A stretch of DNA of 64,000 bases from Strigamia acuminata (GCA_949358305.1 OX442318.1:15420517-15484516); one strand, 5' to 3'; positions 10,521 through 21,024 are shown, counted from the first letter of the stretch. The notes: generated by a model not told the origin, from the sequence alone. Translations and numbers: made by a program.

Positions 10521-10522
10521 AT

Positions 10523-11095
10523 TGTGGTGGTATGCTGCAAAAACAGCACAGACTAGGCAGTGGAAACGCTTAAAAATAAGCCAACACGCACGATATAGCA
10601 CGCACGAGACGTGCGGCGCGTCGTGTACGCGAATTCGAGCCGGTTCTGGTCGAATTTGCGTGGTGTCTGCACTTATCTACGTGCAGACACAAGAAACGAA
10701 TTATTTATAAACAAAATAAACGATTTATTAACCTAAAACTTACGAAAACAGGATTGAAAAGCACAGGAGCACACTTAGCAGTGTGCGTCGCCATCTTGGA
10801 ATAAAAGGGAGTGCGCTCTGGTGACAGAAGCGAGCGACTCACAGGTATAAACAGATAGGCGATGCATGATGCCCAGTGTGTTAAGACACAGTTAATGCAG
10901 GCACCATGCATTTCCCTTACAACATAAAGTAAATATACGGAAATAAACTGGTAACAACCAGTTAAGTAGGAAATAAACACCAAATCATTTGGGGAAAGGA
11001 AATATAACGACCAATGATGTGAAAAAGTTCAGGTAGCGTCATTGTGCATCGAAAAAGCGTTAAATAAACGTCCGAAGTGGTTTCAAGGACCAACA
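10523..11095 (-). repeat. LTR of A2, minus copy
   Basis: 573 bp, same termini as the other family A LTRs, and carrying the same private base as the inverted A2 LTR. It is followed on plus by 25 bp of unassigned sequence and then the captured tRNA. Confidence 0.95.
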
Positions 11096-11120
11096 TCGTC
11101 GAAATTACTGAGATTTGTCT
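11096..11120. other. 25-bp linker of unknown origin
   Basis: It matches neither the family A elements nor the missing tRNA 5' part (the acceptor strand AGCAGAG is absent). It may be junctional filler. Confidence 0.5.
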
Positions 11121-11186
11121 GCGCAGTGGAAGCGTGCTGGGCCCATAACCCAGAGGCCGGTGGATCGAAACCACCCTCTGCTACCA
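11121..11186 (+). tRNA. Captured copy of initiator tRNA-Met, 5'-truncated, with CCA (not a functional gene)
   Basis: 66 nt reading as eukaryotic initiator tRNA-Met from G10 to A76: D arm (gcgcagtgg), anticodon stem-loop gctgggcccataacccag with CAT, T loop atcgaaa between ggtgg and ccacc, acceptor 3' strand, discriminator A and an encoded CCA. Positions 1-9 are missing, so no acceptor stem can form. The CCA is followed by att and the LTR, exactly as a primer sits at a primer-binding site. Nuclear tRNA genes do not normally encode CCA, so I read this as reverse-transcribed primer fused to retrotransposon cDNA. Confidence 0.92.
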
Positions 11187-11188
11187 AT

Positions 11189-11761
11189 TGTGGTGGTATG
11201 CTGCAAAAACAGCACAGACTAGGCAGTGGAAACGCTTAAAAATAAGCCAACACGCACGATATGGCACGCACGAGACGTGCGGCGCGTCGTGTACGCGAAT
11301 TCGAGCCGGTTCTGGTCGAATTTGCGTGGTGTCTGCACTTATCTACGTGCAGACACAAGAAACGAATTATTTATAAACAAAATAAACGATTTATTAACCT
11401 AAAACTTACGAAAACAGGATTGAAAAGCACAGGAGCACACTTAGCAGTGTGCGTCGCCATCTTGGAATAAAAGGGAGTGCGCTCTGGTGACAGAAGCGAG
11501 CGACTCACAGGTATAAACAGATAGGCGATGCATGATGCCCAGTGTGTTAAGACACAGTTAATGCAGGCACCATGCATTTCCCTTACAACATAAAGTAAAT
11601 ATACGGAAATAAACTGGTAACAACCAGTTAAGTAGGAAATAAACACCAAATCATTTGGGGAAAGGAAATATAACGACCAATGATGTGAAAAAGTTCAGGT
11701 AGCGTCATTGTGCATCGAAAAAGCGTTAAATAAACGTCCGAAGTGGTTTCAAGGACCAACA
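11189..11761 (-). repeat. LTR of A3 (3' LTR), 573 bp
   Basis: TGTTGGTCC...CACCACA on minus. Its U5 edge (left) is followed by AT and the tRNA complement, not by host DNA. Confidence 0.95.
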
Positions 11762-11773
11762 ATTCCCTCCTTC
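11762..11773 (-). other. Polypurine tract of A3
   Basis: GAAGGAGGGAAT on minus, abutting the 3' LTR. Confidence 0.85.
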
Positions 11774-11807
11774 GATGTGCAATGTCGATATTAACAGTTC
11801 GATGAAA

Positions 11808-14733
11808 TTATTTCGAGATGAAGATCCGGGACAACAAATTTCGGAGGCGTTCGGAACTAAGCCATTTCGTGAAAATATCCGAAACATTTATTTCACCCGG
11901 AATTTTGCGGAGTTCGAAGCATCCGGCAATATGCCATTCTCGAAGCCAATGGAACTTCACTCGAATATGTTTGGTTTTCGAGTTCTCGATGTCGTTGTTC
12001 GTGAATTGGATCGAGGCGAGGGCATCGGAGAAAATAATCGGTTTCGATAATCGGTTTAACGGTGGAAAGACTCGATAGATACTGTCCAACCAGTATAACT
12101 CTTTAACGATTTCGACTAGTGCTACAAATTCGGCTTCCATGGTGGAACAGGCGACGCTGGTCTGCTTTTTGCAGCTCCAGCCAATTGGCACACAACCGAT
12201 ATAAATGATGTATCCTCCGAAGCTTCTCGATGTCGCAATGTCACTCGCCCACGACGCATCTGTGTATCCCCACAGCTGACTGGAATTACACCCCGAGAGT
12301 TCGATCGAGAAATCGCTCGTGTTCGCCACGTATTTGAGAACTTGGAGCAAACACTTGATGTGGCGGTGGTCGTAGCAGTTATTATACTGCGATAAAGCGA
12401 TGACCGAGTATAATATGTCGGGACGAGTGCGAGAGGCGAGGAATAATAACGATCCGATGAGCGATCGGTACGGAAAGTCCGGGAGATTATCCAACGAGCC
12501 TTTGACGAGCGTGGTCCCCGGTGTGACAGGCACTTTAATGAGTGCATCTGACGAAACGTTGAACTTTTTAAGAAGTTTGTCGATGTAGGAGCGTTGGGAC
12601 ATGAAAACTTTCCCATCGCGACGCACGAATTCTACCCCGAGTAATTTGGTTATTGGGCCGAGGTTGACGATGTCGAATTTGCTGGAAATCAGCGCCAAAA
12701 TACGGTCTCGGATACTCTCCGACGCGTAAAATACGACGATATCGTCCACGTAGACTAACATAACAGCCGAATGTCCAAATGCGTAAACGCAATTACAAGC
12801 GGGAAATTTCTGGAATCCGAGGTCGGTTAACGTCTCGTTGAGCTTCTGGTACCACATGCGCCCCGACTGGTGAAGACCGTAAAGTGACTTGGTTAACAAC
12901 CAGACGTTGTCGGGTGAGGTGCATGTGGCGCCGGCGGGAATCCGCATGTAAATTTCGTGGTCGAGGTCGCCGTAAAGGTAGGCACACTTGACGTCGAGGT
13001 GGAGATCCCTCCATCCTAGTAAAACGACTAGGAGGCAGAAAAAGAATCGGATGAGCACGAAGTTAACCACCGGACTAAAAACTTCATCGAAATCAACGCC
13101 CATTGTTTGGCGGAAACCTTGTGCGACAAGTCGAGCACGGTAGCGGTGAATTTTCCCGGTGGCATCCGATTTCAACCGAAAAATCCATTTACACCCGAGG
13201 ATTGTCTTGTCCGGGGGTCGTGGAACTTCCTTATAAACTTCGCGTTCCTTGAAAGTCGTGAGCTCCTCATCGATTGCCTCCGTCCATTTCGGTGCCTCGG
13301 GTAGCTTGACTGCTTCGGCGTACGTGGACGGCTCTCGAAAACACATAAGGACGCGATGAACAGGTTGCTCGTCCTGCAATTGATGTTCGAGGTTGCCGAA
13401 AAAGAAAATGTCCTCCTCATACGGAAGTTGGTGAGCGACGCAATATCTTTCGATGTCCCCTCTCGACCTTAAGCGGACACCGTGCTCCGGATAGTAATAA
13501 ACGTCGACCTTGATTTTACCAGGCGCTTGTTCTTTCCGGAGATGCTCTTCCCTCCTCCATCCGCTGAAGGGCGTATCTCCACCAATAAAACGATAGGGGC
13601 AGTGAAGAGCGCGTAACGGAGCGAGGGGCGGTGCAGGCGTTGCAGCGGCCGCTGGTAAGGCGGCTGCCTTATCGAGGAGATCATCGAGGAGATTATCAAG
13701 TGGATCATCTTCGGGGTCGTGCTCGAAATCACGTTCGGGATAGCGTTCGAAAAATTGTTCGATATCGTGATCAACGTCGAGTTCACTATCGCTGGCCTCA
13801 GGGGTGTGAGGTTGACGAGCCAAAGCATCGGGACGTAATCTCCTCCGAGGACGGTAAAGCGGAAGTGGTGGGTCAGGCGTGACGTCCAAATCGATGTCCT
13901 CCGGTACATCGTCCGCAAACAGAATAGGAGGAGGCAATTCATCAGCAATGTCCTCTTCGACCTCCTCGAGGACGGAGCGATATGAAGCGACTGATGAAGC
14001 GCTTGACGGAGCCCGATGGCGGAATTCATCATCGTCATTAGACGATTCATCGTCGGAATCACGACGTCGACGTGACCAGGGGACAGATGGGAAAGCGCCA
14101 TCGTCAAAAGTGACACGAGACGGTGTAGTGACGCGAGAAGGCTCCTCCATGAATGGAGCATTTTCGTAGGGATCCGGAACGTAAAACGGCGAGCGTTTGA
14201 AATTCTGACGTTCATCGATTTGAACGTGAACGGATTCCGTGACGGTGTTCGTAGCCGGATTCCAAACCCGATAACCGCGAGTGTTGGAGGCGTAACCTAC
14301 GAGGAATCCTTCCCACGCCCGTGGATCCATTTTGTTGCGCCCGGGTGCGGTGAAATGCACCCAGCATTTAGAACCAATTTTTCGGAAATGTTTGACGGAG
14401 AGGGCACGCTGGCGCCATAAAACATATGGAACTTCGTCGTTAAGTTTCGAATGCGGGCTGCGATTTTTAACGTACGAAAATGTCACAGCGAGTTCAGCCC
14501 AAAGTGTGTGCGGAAAACCGGTTTCGGAGGTAACGGAGCGAAGATAGTCGCCCATCGTCCGGTTTAGGCGTTCGGCGACCCCGTTCATTTGCGGGCTTCC
14601 GGGATTGGTCCGTTGTGCGACAATGCCCTTGTCAGCGAGGTAACGGTCAAAAGTCTTAGAAATAAATTCCCCGCCGCGATCCGTGCGAATTGATTTGACG
14701 CGGGAATCCGTAATACGTTCAACGCGAGAGACA
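11808..14733 (-). pseudogene. Copia pol of A3, downstream part (late integrase, RT, RNase H)
   Basis: Second half of the broken A3 polyprotein. It holds the second integrase aspartate (IRTDRGGEF), the glutamate (NGVAERLNRT), all of RT (YVDDIVVF) and RNase H (GYTDASWAS), to the stop at 11808-11810. The frame remains open a little further upstream (to 14840), but the codons there are out of register with the family, so the family sequence begins at about 14733. Confidence 0.9.
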
Positions 14734-16749
14734 GTCGTCTTTGAAAGTTGTGAAGACGTCGGATTTGCGTGCAATCGGAAAAATCCACGAATATCGGGTC
14801 GCGTCGTCAACAATGGAGAAGGCATAATCAGCACCGCCAATCGAAATCAGTCTTGACGGGCCCCAGACGTCCATGTGCAGCAACTCCAACGGTTTGGTCG
14901 TCGAAGGTGTGGGAATCGGTTTATGCGAGGCGCGCGTGGACTTGGCAATGCGACATGAGTTGCAGGAAAGTTCTTGTCGAACCGCAGCCGGATCGAGTCC
15001 ATAAACTTGGGAATTGTTCGCCAAAGTCCGCATGGCTTTGGTGTGGAGATGGCCCAACCTGGCATGCCATAATCCCGTGGCATCCGCAACGTTCGCAGTC
15101 GGCGTTATAACCTTTTTAGGAGGTGGGACTGCCGTAGTCGTGGCAACGGGAGACGGAGGAGATGATAGGACGTTGGAATACATCCGGATCTGTTGTGGTT
15201 TAGATCCGGGAACAGGAGTTGGAATAATCGGGGAAGGAGGAGGCAGTAGTAAGGTGTTGGGAGAGATAGGCAGGCGGAAGTCAGTTATCTGGACGTTCGA
15301 TTTCTGTCTGGACTTCTTTGCCGGTAGTGCAGGAAAATCTTCCTCCTTCGTGATGAGAGTCATCGGCGCAGTAGTCGGAGGTGACATTGGGATGGGCGGT
15401 GTACTTGAAACAACAGTCGGCGACGCAAATGGCGAAATTAGTCCATCTACGAAGTAAAGTCCTGACTTTTGCTTCGCCCGAAGAACACTTTGTTTGATAT
15501 CCGTCCCATATGTATGCAACTCCGAATTGTAAATGTGTATGTGATGCCCACATTTATCGACTCGCGAAACCGAAATTAAATTAGCGCCGAAATCAGGTGC
15601 GTACAAAACATCGCGGAGAAGTACGGTGCATTCACAGCCATCGATGAGTGACTTGACTGGAACATTCCCTTTTCCGGTAACTTTGGAGCTTCCTTGTCCC
15701 AATTCGATATTAAAAGGGACGACCTCAACAAAGTCCAAGAACCACGATTTAACGTGTGAAACGTGGTCGGTGGCGCCGCAGTCAACAATCCATTCGTGAG
15801 ATTGGACGAAATGAACGGTAGGAACCTGGATCGCAGGTGGTGCGGACAGGAGATATGCTGCATCTCGGCGCGGGCGTGAAGACTCGCGAAACTGTCCCTG
15901 CTGCTGTTGATTCGGGTTCACATTCGGATTCGAGCCTTTATTGCGGCGTCGACTCTTGCTGCGAGATCGTGTCTGAAACGTAGCTACCGGCTGTTGCCCA
16001 GTTGTTTGCTTGCGAGGATGCTGGCACTTATTGGCGTAGTGTCCAAGCTCGTTGCAATTGAAGCAACGTACCTGCGCAAGCGGGCGCGGAGGTCGCGACT
16101 GGTTACGTCCTTGTCGCCCAGTAGCATAAGCGGAGGAGTTCGTAGAATTCCGGTTTGAATGCGACTTTAATCGGAGATATTCCGACAACAACTGTTCGGA
16201 GACTTTAGCCGGGGTAAACTCTGCCAGCGGCCAATGATAAATGGCAAAAGTCGCCTGGTCGTATTCGTCCGGAAGAAAGTCTAAATACTGGTACGCGTGA
16301 TGTCGAGGGAGGATGTCTTCACCGACGTCTTTAAGTTGGCGGACCATAAGGTCAACGCGGCTGAGGAAATCGGCCATTTCTTCGCCGGGCTCCAACTTGA
16401 GCTGCAGGAACTCACGGCGCATCGCCGCTTGGCGGGCGAGAGAGCTGGGGGCGTAAATTTTCGCTAAAATGTCCCACGCCTGTTTCGGAGTGGTGCAACC
16501 GTCGAGGGCCGACTGTTTGGCCTGCGAGACGTGGCAATAAATGGTCCCCAGCGCTCGGGCTTTCCGACGTTGCCATTTTCGCCAAACGTCTTCATCGACG
16601 TTGGCTTTCACTAGTTCCTCCGTTTCGGTGACGTGGTGCCATACGCCGTCGGACATCAATAGCATTTTAATTGCGCGGTGCCAGTGTTCGTAATTGCCGG
16701 TCACGAGAATCGGCACGTGGCCTGACGACTGATCGGTGGCCTTTTTCAT
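14719..16749 (-). pseudogene. Copia gag-pol of A3, upstream part, frameshifted in integrase
   Basis: From MKKATDQSS (ATG complement at 16747-16749) through gag, the CCHC knuckle, protease (IVDCGATDH), the integrase zinc domain and HMDVWG. The frame is then lost at 14732-14736, where A1 and A2 read gagac-aaag-tctttg and A3 reads gagac-agtcg-tctttg, a net +1. Gag and protease could still be made. Integrase and everything after would need a frame change, so A3 is probably non-autonomous. Confidence 0.9.
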
Positions 16750-17417
16750 GATTGTACGGAGGAAAAATGCGTAGAACTGGAAATTGAAGCACAATCGACG
16801 CACAATTCACGCACAAACGAAGCACAAATCACGAAGCACTTTACGTAGCACTGTCAAAGCGGAAACCAAGAATGGGCAATTCCTTCTGAAGGAATTAAAT
16901 AGCTTTCGGTTGCCAGTCTGAGAGGGTCCGTTCGACTACCTGGAGCCGCGGGAAACCTCACTTGTACCACGACAAGCACAACCGAAAAATACAACGGCGC
17001 TTGCCCGGATTCGGACGAAGGGCGCCGAGGATTCTAATTGTCCCACACCAAAATTCCCACTTAAAATTAACAAAGGTAATTCGACTCTGAAAGGCAAAAT
17101 AAGGCGAAATTGACGAATCAGTCGCGGTGCACGTCGCAACACGCGATCCTCGTGTGAAAAACACGGATATGTGCGATTTTAAACGAAAAATCGCGAAAAA
17201 TGAACGAAAATCGTCGATACTGTCGCACTCCGGGGTGCTAAACAGCGGGTTACACCCGTTTCTCGGTGATAACGTCGTGTAGACGTCGTCGCATGTCGAA
17301 AATCGGTGTAAATCGGCGAAAAATCTGAAAATATAGAAAATTTCCGCAAAATTCGCGAAAAAATCGCGAAAATTGTGGAAAATTAAGGAAAAAACGAGGC
17401 CCTGGTGTCTTTCCAGG
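16750..17417 (-). other. 5' leader of A3
   Basis: Near-identical to the A1 leader, including the dyad GCACTCCGGGGTGC at 17225-17238. No gene seen. Confidence 0.8.
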
Positions 17418-17429
17418 CCTCTGCTACCA
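17418..17429 (-). other. Primer-binding site, initiator tRNA-Met (A3)
   Basis: TGGTAGCAGAGG on minus, two bases (AT) from the LTR; 12-nt complementarity as in A1. Confidence 0.9.
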
Positions 17430-17431
17430 AT

Positions 17432-18004
17432 TGTGGTGGTATGCTGCAAAAACAGCACAGACTAGGCAGTGGAAACGCTTAAAAATAAGCCAACACGCAC
17501 GATATGGCACGCACGAGACGTGCGGCGCGTCGTGTACGCGAATTCGAGCCGGTTCTGGTCGAATTTGCGTGGTGTCTGCACTTATCTACGTGCAGACACA
17601 AGAAACGAATTATTTATAAACAAAATAAACGATTTATTAACCTAAAACTTACGAAAACAGGATTGAAAAGCACAGGAGCACACTTAGCAGTGTGCGTCGC
17701 CATCTTGGAATAAAAGGGAGTGCGCTCTGGTGACAGAAGCGAGCGACTCACAGGTATAAACAGATAGGCGATGCATGATGCCCAGTGTGTTAAGACACAG
17801 TTAATGCAGGCACCATGCATTTCCCTTACAACATAAAGTAAATATACGGAAATAAACTGGTAACAACCAGTTAAGTAGGAAATAAACACCAAATCATTTG
17901 GGGAAAGGAAATATAACGACCAATGATGTGAAAAAGTTCAGGTAGCGTCATTGTGCATCGAAAAAGCGTTAAATAAACGTCCGAAGTGGTTTCAAGGACC
18001 AACA
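17432..18004 (-). repeat. LTR of A3 (5' LTR), 573 bp
   Basis: Matches the other family A LTRs over its full length. It abuts gatct of the interrupted J element. Confidence 0.95.
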
Positions 18005-18237
18005 GATCTCTCGTGTGTTCCGACTTTAGACTTTATCGTGACATTCTTTCGTTATTTACCCGACTTCGAGGATCGCCAAGTTTCTGCGGGAATATTCGGG
18101 CCTACGTGGCGTTTTTAATAACAGTACCCGGCTCGGCGATTCGACTCTATTATTTATTTTCGTTTATTACTTATATCTACTGTAATTCCAGTAACTGTAA
18201 TTTTTCCCCTGATTCTATTTCCATCGAAAGGGGGAAT
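18005..18237 (+). pseudogene. 3' end of copia element J: last pol codons, 3' UTR and PPT
   Basis: 18006-18041 aligns with the last codons of family D pol (D ends ISRIFNFNLS then stop). J reads ISRVFRL, a premature TAG (18027-18029), TLS, TGA. The 3' UTR that follows resembles that of D' (shared cccga, gaggatc, tacccggctcg). The PPT aaagggggaa is at 18227-18236. A3 sits in J's last coding stretch; the rest of J pol is not in the window. Confidence 0.8.
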
Positions 18238-18775
18238 TGTTGGTCTAAGAAACCAAATGATACATATCGATGTGATATAGAATCACATTCCGACTCCTCA
18301 TTTCATTTATTTCGATGTATTTTCCCATTTTTATCAATATTCGATATTGTTTATCTTTTTCCCGCATTTATATGCATTTGTTATGTTTTTGCATGAAGTA
18401 TCATGCTATTCCTAATGCTTTTGTTAGGCTTTATGGAATTTCCAATTCCATAACGCCAATTCACGACACCAGGTGTCGTTAGTGTTCTTATCACCTTCCA
18501 AGATGGCGGCGACCATCGTTTTGGCTCTCGCCCATCCATTTTCACTCTGTAAACCCTTTATTTGTAAGTATTTTTGCTTTAGTAAATTTGTTTTATGCTT
18601 TTAAGCATCAGTATTATCATTTCACGGCATATAAGCGCGTTTGCGCGGCCGTTCAATTCGTTTTCCGTCGTCGACGTCGCCCACACGTTCACACGAGTAG
18701 TGTGACGCCTTTGCGACGTTTTCGCCGTGTTTCACTCGACGTTTCGAGTGATTCTTGGTCGTTTTCCTCTGCTAC
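18238..18775 (+). repeat. LTR of copia J (last base or two lost)
   Basis: TGTTGGTCTAAG...CCTCTGCTAC, about 538 bp. It ends in the same CCTCTGCTAC as D and D', where it should finish in CTACA. It carries a full YY1-type site CCAAGATGGCGGC at 18498-18510, gtaagt at 18564-18569, and TATAAG followed by a GC-rich dyad near 18629. It is joined directly to gypsy coding sequence. Confidence 0.8.
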
Positions 18776-20031
18776 CGACCTACAATTACGTCTTGTCCTG
18801 CCAACACTGCGCAAAAGCAAAAACAATGACAACGCCAGCTAAAGGATTAATGCAGCCATGGTCAACAGTCTCAAAGCCTTTTGAGCGAATTGGAATAGAT
18901 ACACCTTTCCCATTATCACGTCTTGGAAATAAACATGTTTTTGTTGTAACTGATTATCTTTCTAGAAATGCAATAGCTAGACCAGCAGCAGCAGCTACAG
19001 CATTAGAAGCAGCAAAAACATTGCTTTACGAAGTTATTCTGAAAGAGGGCAGTCCAAGAGAAATTCTAAGCGACCGTGGAACCGAATACAGGAATAAAAT
19101 GGTTGAGGAAGTCTCAAATATGTTTAAAAGTTTGCATAAAACAACGTCAGGATATCACCCAAGGACAAACGGGTTAACTGAGAGATTTAACGCGACATTC
19201 GCAAAAATGTTGCAAAGTTACGTTAACGATGAGCATACTGACTGGGACGAATTTCTACCATTTCTTCTGTTCTCATACAACACGGGCGTTCATGAAACAA
19301 CAGGATATACACCACATTATTTACTACGTGGATATGATGTGGATTTGACAGTAGATGTTAATTTGGACTTGCCACAGAAAGAATTCACATTAAGAACAGC
19401 AAAATTCATTCGGGCAGCCAGGAAAATTGCAAATGAGCGACTTGAAAAACAATCTGCAAAAAGCAAGAAAAGGTTTGATGAAGACAGAGTCTACAAAGAA
19501 TTTGAACCAGGTGAATTGGTTTATCTGAAAACCATCAACAGAAAAGTTGGCTTGTCAGAGAAGCTTTTACCGCAATTTTCCGGCCCTTATGAAATTGTGC
19601 GAAGAACTGCACCAAATGACTATGAAATAATCAATTCTACAAGAAAGAAAAGTGACATAGTGAACGTAGAACGATCAAAACCATACAAAGAACGAGTAGA
19701 ACCAGAAATAGATGAAGTTCTGAAAGACTTGCCAGAAAAGAAAGTGAAATTTGCTGATAAAGTTAAGAAAATCAGTAAAAAAGGTGAAATTGTAATTGAA
19801 AACACAGAAAAACTAGTAAAAACAACGAAAATTAAACCAAAAGAACGTTATATAGATGATACAGAACAAATCTCATTAAAATCACTATTTGAACCACAGC
19901 CTACGACGAAAACTAATGGAAACCAACTTCAAAACCCGCCACTAGATGGCGCAAGTTCACAAATCAACGATGATTTCCGGTCGCGCAGACTCAGACCGCG
20001 TAAACGAAAAGACTATCGCCCATTCTACTAA
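18776..20031 (+). pseudogene. Ty3/gypsy integrase fragment (element I)
   Basis: C-terminal part of a gypsy Pol polyprotein. It begins inside the integrase zinc domain (SCQHCAKAKT) and keeps all three catalytic positions (ERIGIDTPF, ILSDRGTEY, TNGLTERFNA) and a C-terminal domain with GPYEIVRR, then a lysine/arginine-rich tail to the TAA ending at 20031. Protease, RT and RNase H are absent. The frame opens at 18727, but those first codons are J LTR sequence. It is more AT-rich than the copia DNA around it and differs from G integrase. Confidence 0.85.
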
Positions 20032-20377
20032 GCGCACATTTTTGGTTGAGGTGAACGCGAAATTCTTGCCTGACCCGAGACAAAAATTCCTGATTATTTT
20101 GACATTTTGTGTTTGATATTGTGTTATAAAAGGTTTGTGTATATATTATGAATGTTTTTAAGTTATTTTGGAGATGAATTTTGTGATTTGGACGCCTTTA
20201 TAAGCGGATTTCGCTAACCGAAACCAATCGCGATCTTCGTCAATTCGTTTTGAATTTTATTAGGTTTAGTAAGTTGAGTAAAATTTTGAAATAATTTAAA
20301 CTTCGATTTGATAATATAGTAGTTTAATTTAAAAATAGTTTTAAAAGAAAAATTGGAAAAATTTAATTTAATACGCA
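20032..20377 (+). other. 3' flank of gypsy fragment I
   Basis: AT-rich, no coding signal. Presumed 3' UTR of I. No LTR, PPT or duplication recognised before the switch to copia H. Confidence 0.5.
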
Positions 20378-21024
20378 CAAGCAACGTTTGCTATATATCA
20401 CTGGCCTGATCAGGATTTTACACCGACCAAAGTCGCTGAACAGTTGATTTCTGAATATCTACGGTTAAAGCCGATGGGACTGCATAATGTACACTCGTCT
20501 TCTGTGCATTCGTCTGTAAAAGGCCAACAATCCCGGAAGAGTTCTCGTCCTCGTCGACCTTTATCCGAAATTAAATGTTTCAACTGTAATGAGATGGGCC
20601 ACTACGCGAACAAGTGTCCCCATCCACGACGGGAGGATCACAATCAACCCACGGCATCAGCTTCTTTCCAACGCTCTCGAAGCAAGAGCAAGAAGCGCAA
20701 CAAAAACTCCGCGCCCAAACCCGACGATACGCGTCCGCGTGGTTGTTCTCGTCCAACACGAGAAGGGACATTCTTCGCCAGTGCCCCGCAAGCCCCAGCG
20801 CGCCCAGTTGCACATTTCATGCAATCCAATGAATGGATTGTCGACTGTGGCGCGACGGACCACGTCTCCTATGTTCGAGCTTGGTTTACGGATTTTGTTG
20901 ACATCGTGCCATTCGACATCGAACTCGGACAAGGCAAGTCCAAGGTGACTGGAAAAGGAAATGTCCGACTTCTAACCAGGATAGACGACTGCAATTGTAT
21001 TGTGAATTTGACGAATGTACTTTT
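20378..21024 (+). pseudogene. Copia gag-protease fragment (element H)
   Basis: Starts abruptly at QATFAIYHWP, matching the second half of family A gag. It continues through SEYLRLKP, a CCHC knuckle CFNCNEMGHYANKC, an RS/K-rich linker and the protease motif IVDCGATDHVS, then is cut by the D' LTR after NLTNVLF. The first about 170 residues of gag and everything after protease are missing. The frame extends about 50 codons into the LTR, which is accidental. H was the target of D'; its right half should lie beyond D'. Confidence 0.88.

Larger units (their letters stand above)
6098..11095. mobile_element. Rearranged copia family A copy A2
   Basis: A scrambled family A copy. Reading along plus: sense-oriented pol 3' end and PPT (6098-7092), plus-oriented LTR (7093-7665), AT, 19-nt patch (7668-7686), plus-oriented RT fragment (7687-7962), minus-oriented protease-to-RT segment (7963-10488), 22-nt inverted patch (10486-10507), 17 nt of tRNA-Met primer sequence (10504-10520), and minus-oriented LTR (10523-11095). 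Both LTRs share a private base (A in gatatagcac), and both palindrome arms share private changes, so the unit derives from one cDNA lineage rather than from A1 or A3. Confidence 0.88.
11189..18004 (-). mobile_element. Copia family A, copy A3 (both LTRs present)
   Basis: 6.8-kb element: 5' LTR 17432-18004, primer site, leader, gag-pol with one frameshift, PPT, 3' LTR 11189-11761. The LTRs are near-identical, so it is young. The flanks do not match: right flank gatct (18005-18009), left flank the AT-tRNA sequence. The left end was therefore not made by normal integrase joining. The right end interrupts the pol 3' end of element J. Confidence 0.93.

Noticed and set aside
11121-11186. A genuine nuclear tRNA-Met gene
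   Set aside because: No 5' acceptor strand, an encoded CCA, and direct attachment to AT-LTR; it cannot fold into a full tRNA.
1-18004. Simple tandem array by unequal crossing over between LTRs
   Set aside because: The tRNA insert, filler DNA, retained AT and inverted segments between units are not expected from LTR-LTR recombination, which would leave clean shared LTRs.
18727-18775. Start codon for the gypsy integrase fragment
   Set aside because: These codons are J LTR sequence that happens to be in frame; not a designed start.
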